Part shown: piece after piece, positions 60,547 to 64,000 of the stretch
Layout of the letters: each line of letters opens with the position of its first letter
Numbering within the stretch: position 1 is the first letter of the stretch
NCBI GenBank assembly: GCA_031266015.1
Contig: JAISBU010000008.1
Coordinates: 1-64,000, forward strand
Reading direction: 5' to 3'
Length of the DNA: 64,000 nt
DNA from: Prevotellaceae bacterium
GTDB lineage: Bacteria > Bacteroidota > Bacteroidia > Bacteroidales > UBA932
The notes under the pieces: generated by a model
Databases searched by the model: none
What the model saw: the letters and a program-made list of their open reading frames with translations, nothing else
Told to the model about the DNA's origin: nothing
Program-made: the position numbers and the translations under genes

Positions 60547-62379
60547 ATGAGTAGAGAAATGAAAAACAGCATAAAAATACTGACCCTGGCGCTGCTGGCA
60601 GCCTTTGGCGCCAGCTGCGAAGACATTTTGGAGGCGCCTACCAAGTCGTCTATGGACGAATCGGTAATATTTTCAACGCCTGCCTACGCCAAAAATGCCA
60701 TTGCAGGCGTAATACAATCCTTTGGCGAAACCAACTCCTACCGGGGACGCTACTACACCCACTACGGCGTAAACACCGATGTAGAGGTTAAGAGCGGCCT
60801 GAGCGGAACGGCCGAACCCGATGACAAGGCGCGCCTGTCGAATTACAATACGAATGTGGCCAACGGCGAAATGAACGTGGGTAATGATACTTACGTCAAG
60901 GCCTACGAGGGCATCGAGCGAGCCAACCTGTCCATTCGCGGGCTTCGCCAGTACGCCGATCTGAACAACTGGGAGCTGGCGCAAATACTTGGCGAAATGC
61001 TAACCCTGCGGGCCGTGCTGTACGTAGACCTGCTGAAGGGCTGGGGCAACGTGCCTGCACGCTTTGAGCCTATTTCGCCCGCAACCATTTACCTGCCGCG
61101 TGCCGACCGCGATGTGGTGCTGAAGCAGCTGCTGGCAGACCTTGAAGAAGCCGCAGGCTTGGTGGGCTGGCCCAACGAGAATGCCTATACTATTACAAAT
61201 GAGCATATTAACAAGGCTTTTGTGAAAGGCTTACGCGCCCGCGTTGCCCTTATGGCGGGCGGACACTCCATGCACATGGGCGAAACCGCCATGCGCCCAA
61301 GTAATGACCCCGATTTGGCTAAGGACAAAATGTACGCCATTGCCAAAAAGGAGTGTCTGGATGTAATTGAAAGCGGAACAGCCCGTCTGCAGCCGCAGGG
61401 TACTTGGGCAAGCAGCTTTGAGGCGGCCTTTAGGGCGGTGCATGCCGAAGCTCACGTAGCCGGCAACGAGGCGCTTTGGGAAATTCCCTTTAGCACAGAG
61501 CGCGGCAGGGTAATCTACACCTGGGGCATAGAGCATAAGAAGGTTGATATATACACCGCGCAAAATAAAGGCGCCCAGATTTTGCCCAACCCCATTCTGT
61601 TTTACAAGTACCGAAAAGAGGATGTTCGCCGCGATATTACCTGTATTCCCTACGAGTGGGACAATGGAACTGTCTCTACCACAGGGAATCACGTACTACG
61701 TAGCCTCAACAGCTGGTGCTTTGGCAAGCACCGCTACGAGTGGCTCAACCGCCGCGTTACCAACGTCAACGACGATGGTCTGAACTTCTTGTACATGCGC
61801 TACGCCAACGTGCTGCTCATGGCCGCCGAGGCCGTTAATGAGCTTGACGGCGCGGGTGCAGCGGCGCCCTACCTTCGCGAAGTTAAGGAGCGTGCTTACC
61901 CGGAAAACTCCTCTATTGTGGAAGCCGAAATGAGCGCCGCTATCGCAGGCAAGACAGCCTTCTTCAACACCGTTGTGGACGAGCGTGCTAAGGAGCTGGC
62001 GGGTGAAATGTACCGCAAGGAAGATCTGATACGTTGGGGCTTGCTGGACGCAAAAATGATCTCAAACAGGGAGGATCTAGCGAAGTTAGAGGCGCGTACA
62101 GCGCCCTACAACAATGTAAATGCCAAGGTGTACTCTAAGACGGCGCCCGACGGCGTAAGCCTGCTGTTGTACGGGCTGGAGCCTGGTCAACTGGGCGACC
62201 CTGGCGACGCCAGTTACGTCGGAAAAACATGGAAGCTTAAAGGCGACACCGATACAAAGACCTATCAGGAACGCCTGTATGCGCGCACGCCAAGCTCGCA
62301 GCCTTACTGGCCCATTTGGGAAAGTGTAGTAATCGCCTCAAACGGCAAAATCGTTAACGACCCGGTATTTCAACAATAA
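60547..62379 (+). CDS. SusD/RagB-family nutrient-binding lipoprotein
   Basis: A 610-residue surface lipoprotein; the signal ends LLAAFGASCED with the lipid Cys about 24 residues in. A second ATG at 60559 is equally plausible as start. SusD features are EDILEAPTKSSMDESVIFSTPAYAKNAIAGV near the N-terminus, the TPR-like helices (LNNWELAQILGEMLTLRAVLYVDLLKGWGNVP), and the C-terminal SusD domain with NDDGLNFLYMRYANVLLMAAEAVNELDGAG and ERAKELAGEMYRKEDLIRWG. It caps the SusC barrel at 57335-60538 and binds the imported substrate, whose identity is not evident. Confidence 0.95.
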   Translation: MSREMKNSIKILTLALLAAFGASCEDILEAPTKSSMDESVIFSTPAYAKNAIAGVIQSFGETNSYRGRYYTHYGVNTDVEVKSGLSGTAEPDDKARLSNYNTNVANGEMNVGNDTYVKAYEGIERANLSIRGLRQYADLNNWELAQILGEMLTLRAVLYVDLLKGWGNVPARFEPISPATIYLPRADRDVVLKQLLADLEEAAGLVGWPNENAYTITNEHINKAFVKGLRARVALMAGGHSMHMGETAMRPSNDPDLAKDKMYAIAKKECLDVIESGTARLQPQGTWASSFEAAFRAVHAEAHVAGNEALWEIPFSTERGRVIYTWGIEHKKVDIYTAQNKGAQILPNPILFYKYRKEDVRRDITCIPYEWDNGTVSTTGNHVLRSLNSWCFGKHRYEWLNRRVTNVNDDGLNFLYMRYANVLLMAAEAVNELDGAGAAAPYLREVKERAYPENSSIVEAEMSAAIAGKTAFFNTVVDERAKELAGEMYRKEDLIRWGLLDAKMISNREDLAKLEARTAPYNNVNAKVYSKTAPDGVSLLLYGLEPGQLGDPGDASYVGKTWKLKGDTDTKTYQERLYARTPSSQPYWPIWESVVIASNGKIVNDPVFQQ

Positions 62380-62399
62380 ACTTCTTATAACCTAAGGAT

Positions 62400-64000
62400 A
62401 TGAAAACAGCGCAAAAATTGCTATATATGGTGGCCCTTGCACTTGCCCTTACCGCCTGCAAGGAGCCTATGGACGAAATTACCGGAACGGATTATCCTCG
62501 CACTTTTTCGCCTATTGAGATAGAGGTAACGCACATCAGGTTTGACTCGGCAAGGATAGAGTGGCAGTCTATTGACGGTGCAAGCGCGTATACGGTAGAG
62601 CTTAGCGGCCAGGGCGACAGCCTACAGTTCAGCAGCATTGTGCGTACCTGGGATAATGTTGATGGTACAAGGCTGAACGTGGGCGGCCTGTGGGGCGAAG
62701 CGCAGTACAGCGTCCGGATAAAAGCCAAGACCTTTGCGGAGGGAAAGGAGGATTCCAAGTGGAAAAACCACACGTGGAAAACGCCCGCCGAGCAGGTTTT
62801 CCTGTCGGTACGCAGCGTTGATATTAAGGGAACGAGCGTTAAGGTGCGCTGGTCGTTGCCCAACGGTAAGCTCACGGAGCTAAGGGTAAGCGGCGGCATA
62901 GACCCTATACAGCTTACCGAGACAGATATGCCCAACGGCGAGCGCGAGCTTACGGGCTTAAAATCGAATACAAGTTACACCATTGCGCTTTATGACGGAA
63001 CCAAAAAGCGCGGGGAGGTAAAGCCCAAAACGAGGTGGAAACCCACCGGAGCAGAAGGAAATGTGGTAACGCTAAGCATTGGCCAGGATTTGAAGGCTGC
63101 TTGCGAAGATGCTGCTAACGTTGGCAAAATCATTTACCTGCCCGATAATTATACTTTTGACGTACTCAACTCCGCAGAAGATAACGGTATGCTAATTGCA
63201 GGCAGCATGACCATTATGGGCGACCCCGATGCAAGCGCTAAGCCTAAGATTAAGTTCTTCGGCGATGCCGGCAAAAGATGCTTCATTTTACCGGCAAATG
63301 CCGATACCATACTGATTACTAACGTTATATTAGAGGGCGATCCTGCTGCGGGAAGCGGTATTATTGACCAGCCGAATTTATCAACAGATCCAAAGATTAA
63401 CACCTTGAAAGCGCTTGTGTTTGAAAACGATGAGCTGCTTAACGTCGGTAGAGGCTTTGTCCGGTTGAGATCTACTACCGATACCGCTGTAAAATCTATT
63501 GAGTCGCTGTCTGTCAATGACTGTATTTTCAGTAATTTTGGCGCCACCAACTCCAATGGCATTTTCATAAACGTCGCAACGGAAAAAGGAGGTATTGATA
63601 ATATTACGATTACCAACACCACCATCTATGGGCAGAAGATGGATTTTATTAACGCTTCGGGGACAGGAACGACGGTAGTAAACAACCCCGTAAAGAAGAT
63701 AAACATTGAAAATTGTACGTTCGATGATATCGTGAAGGAGTCGTCGGATAACCGTTACTTTATTCAAGCCGCCAACAACACGGGCTTAACGGCAACGGTT
63801 AAGAATTGTATTTTAGGTAAAACTGCCACAGCAAGGCAGTTTAACGGGGGTTCAGGCAGCACAGCTACCGCTACGGATTGCTACAAAACCTCAGACCACG
63901 CTACTACTGCTTCCTATGACTTTGCGTCTGGCGTAACCGCCTACTCAGGGTCTTCCACTACGCTCTGGACTAACCCGGCTGCAGGCGACTTTACGTTTAA
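62400..64000 (+). CDS. SusE/DUF4957-like surface lipoprotein (3' end outside window)
   Basis: The frame is open from ATG 62400 to the window end (533 full codons). The signal peptide ends ALALTACKEP, a good lipobox. Residues about 35-130 and 130-215 resemble two fibronectin type III-like domains (VTHIRFDSARIEWQSIDGASAYTVEL; VRSVDIKGTSVKVRWSLPNGK). From about residue 220 a parallel beta-helix follows, with rungs such as KIIYLPDNYTFDVL, ITNVILEGD and INIENCTFDDI, as in DUF4957/DUF5123 lipoproteins of polysaccharide utilisation loci. It lies 20 bp after susD and probably belongs to the same surface complex; helical rungs suggest a polysaccharide ligand such as pectin, which is inference. Confidence 0.85.
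   Translation, partial: MKTAQKLLYMVALALALTACKEPMDEITGTDYPRTFSPIEIEVTHIRFDSARIEWQSIDGASAYTVELSGQGDSLQFSSIVRTWDNVDGTRLNVGGLWGEAQYSVRIKAKTFAEGKEDSKWKNHTWKTPAEQVFLSVRSVDIKGTSVKVRWSLPNGKLTELRVSGGIDPIQLTETDMPNGERELTGLKSNTSYTIALYDGTKKRGEVKPKTRWKPTGAEGNVVTLSIGQDLKAACEDAANVGKIIYLPDNYTFDVLNSAEDNGMLIAGSMTIMGDPDASAKPKIKFFGDAGKRCFILPANADTILITNVILEGDPAAGSGIIDQPNLSTDPKINTLKALVFENDELLNVGRGFVRLRSTTDTAVKSIESLSVNDCIFSNFGATNSNGIFINVATEKGGIDNITITNTTIYGQKMDFINASGTGTTVVNNPVKKINIENCTFDDIVKESSDNRYFIQAANNTGLTATVKNCILGKTATARQFNGGSGSTATATDCYKTSDHATTASYDFASGVTAYSGSSTTLWTNPAAGDFTF

Overview
The window looks like chromosomal DNA of a Bacteroidales-type Bacteroidota bacterium. The evidence is a SusC/SusD outer-membrane pair, a type IX secretion (T9SS) C-terminal sorting domain, BspA-type leucine-rich repeats, a GldA-like ABC ATPase, a DUF5606 protein, the short Bacteroidota form of the primary sigma factor, and several TAnnTTTG -7 promoter elements. 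I saw no rRNA, tRNA, complete insertion sequence, prophage or CRISPR array. I cannot name the species.

Layout. 1-3.1 kb: the 5' part of a BspA-like surface protein, a small secreted protein, and a decayed tandem family of small Spy-like periplasmic proteins, followed by repeat DNA. 3.1-6.6 kb: a coiled-coil membrane protein, a GldA-like ATPase, a small membrane protein and a YitT transporter. 7.3-14.7 kb: purH followed by the cell-shape cluster mreB-mreC-mreD-mrdA-rodA. 14.6-21.9 kb: acpH, nfeD-qmcA, an S4 protein, glgB, an inositol monophosphatase, a glycosyltransferase and rluF. 22.2-28.7 kb: a tripartite RND efflux system (membrane fusion protein, pump, TolC) whose first two genes are separated by almost 1 kb of nested repeats. 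28.9-43.7 kb: housekeeping genes (DUF5606, 2-hydroxyacid dehydrogenase, mazG, SAM hydrolase, htrA, rpoD, lemA/TPM, rsmG, an ECF sigma factor, a glycosyltransferase, tgt) and several lipoproteins. 43.9-48.5 kb: an AT-rich, overlapping five-gene island with a broken radical SAM enzyme, an unusual Cys-containing hydrophobic protein with a leader-like segment, a PH-domain membrane protein, a possible outer-membrane protein and an S41 protease. 48.6-51.7 kb: an lptF/G permease, smpB, a DUF4199 protein and a polyprenyl-phosphate glycosyltransferase. 51.7-52.9 kb: palindromic and tandem repeats plus candidate regulatory sites. 53-64 kb: a very large T9SS cargo protein, then SusC, SusD and a surface lipoprotein cut by the window end.

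How the genes work together. The mre/mrd/rod genes build the elongasome. The efflux trio exports small molecules across both membranes. The SusC/SusD/lipoprotein group should bind and import a glycan or other large nutrient, with the T9SS protein displayed nearby on the surface. The AT-rich island is the best candidate for something undescribed: it has the architecture expected of a peptide-maturation or peptide-export system, but its radical SAM gene carries an in-frame UGA and a one-base frameshift.

Two nearly identical sigma-54-type promoter sequences (GGCACG-ATTK-TTGCA), one before htrA and one before the large T9SS gene, are a second notable point. A third is the family of dispersed repeats (the 23-bp unit, the ATTCCGACC/GGAGGAACC palindromes, and the GGAGCAAGGACAA segment) found at several intergenic loci. 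All assignments come from reading translated sequence and recalling family motifs; no database search was run.
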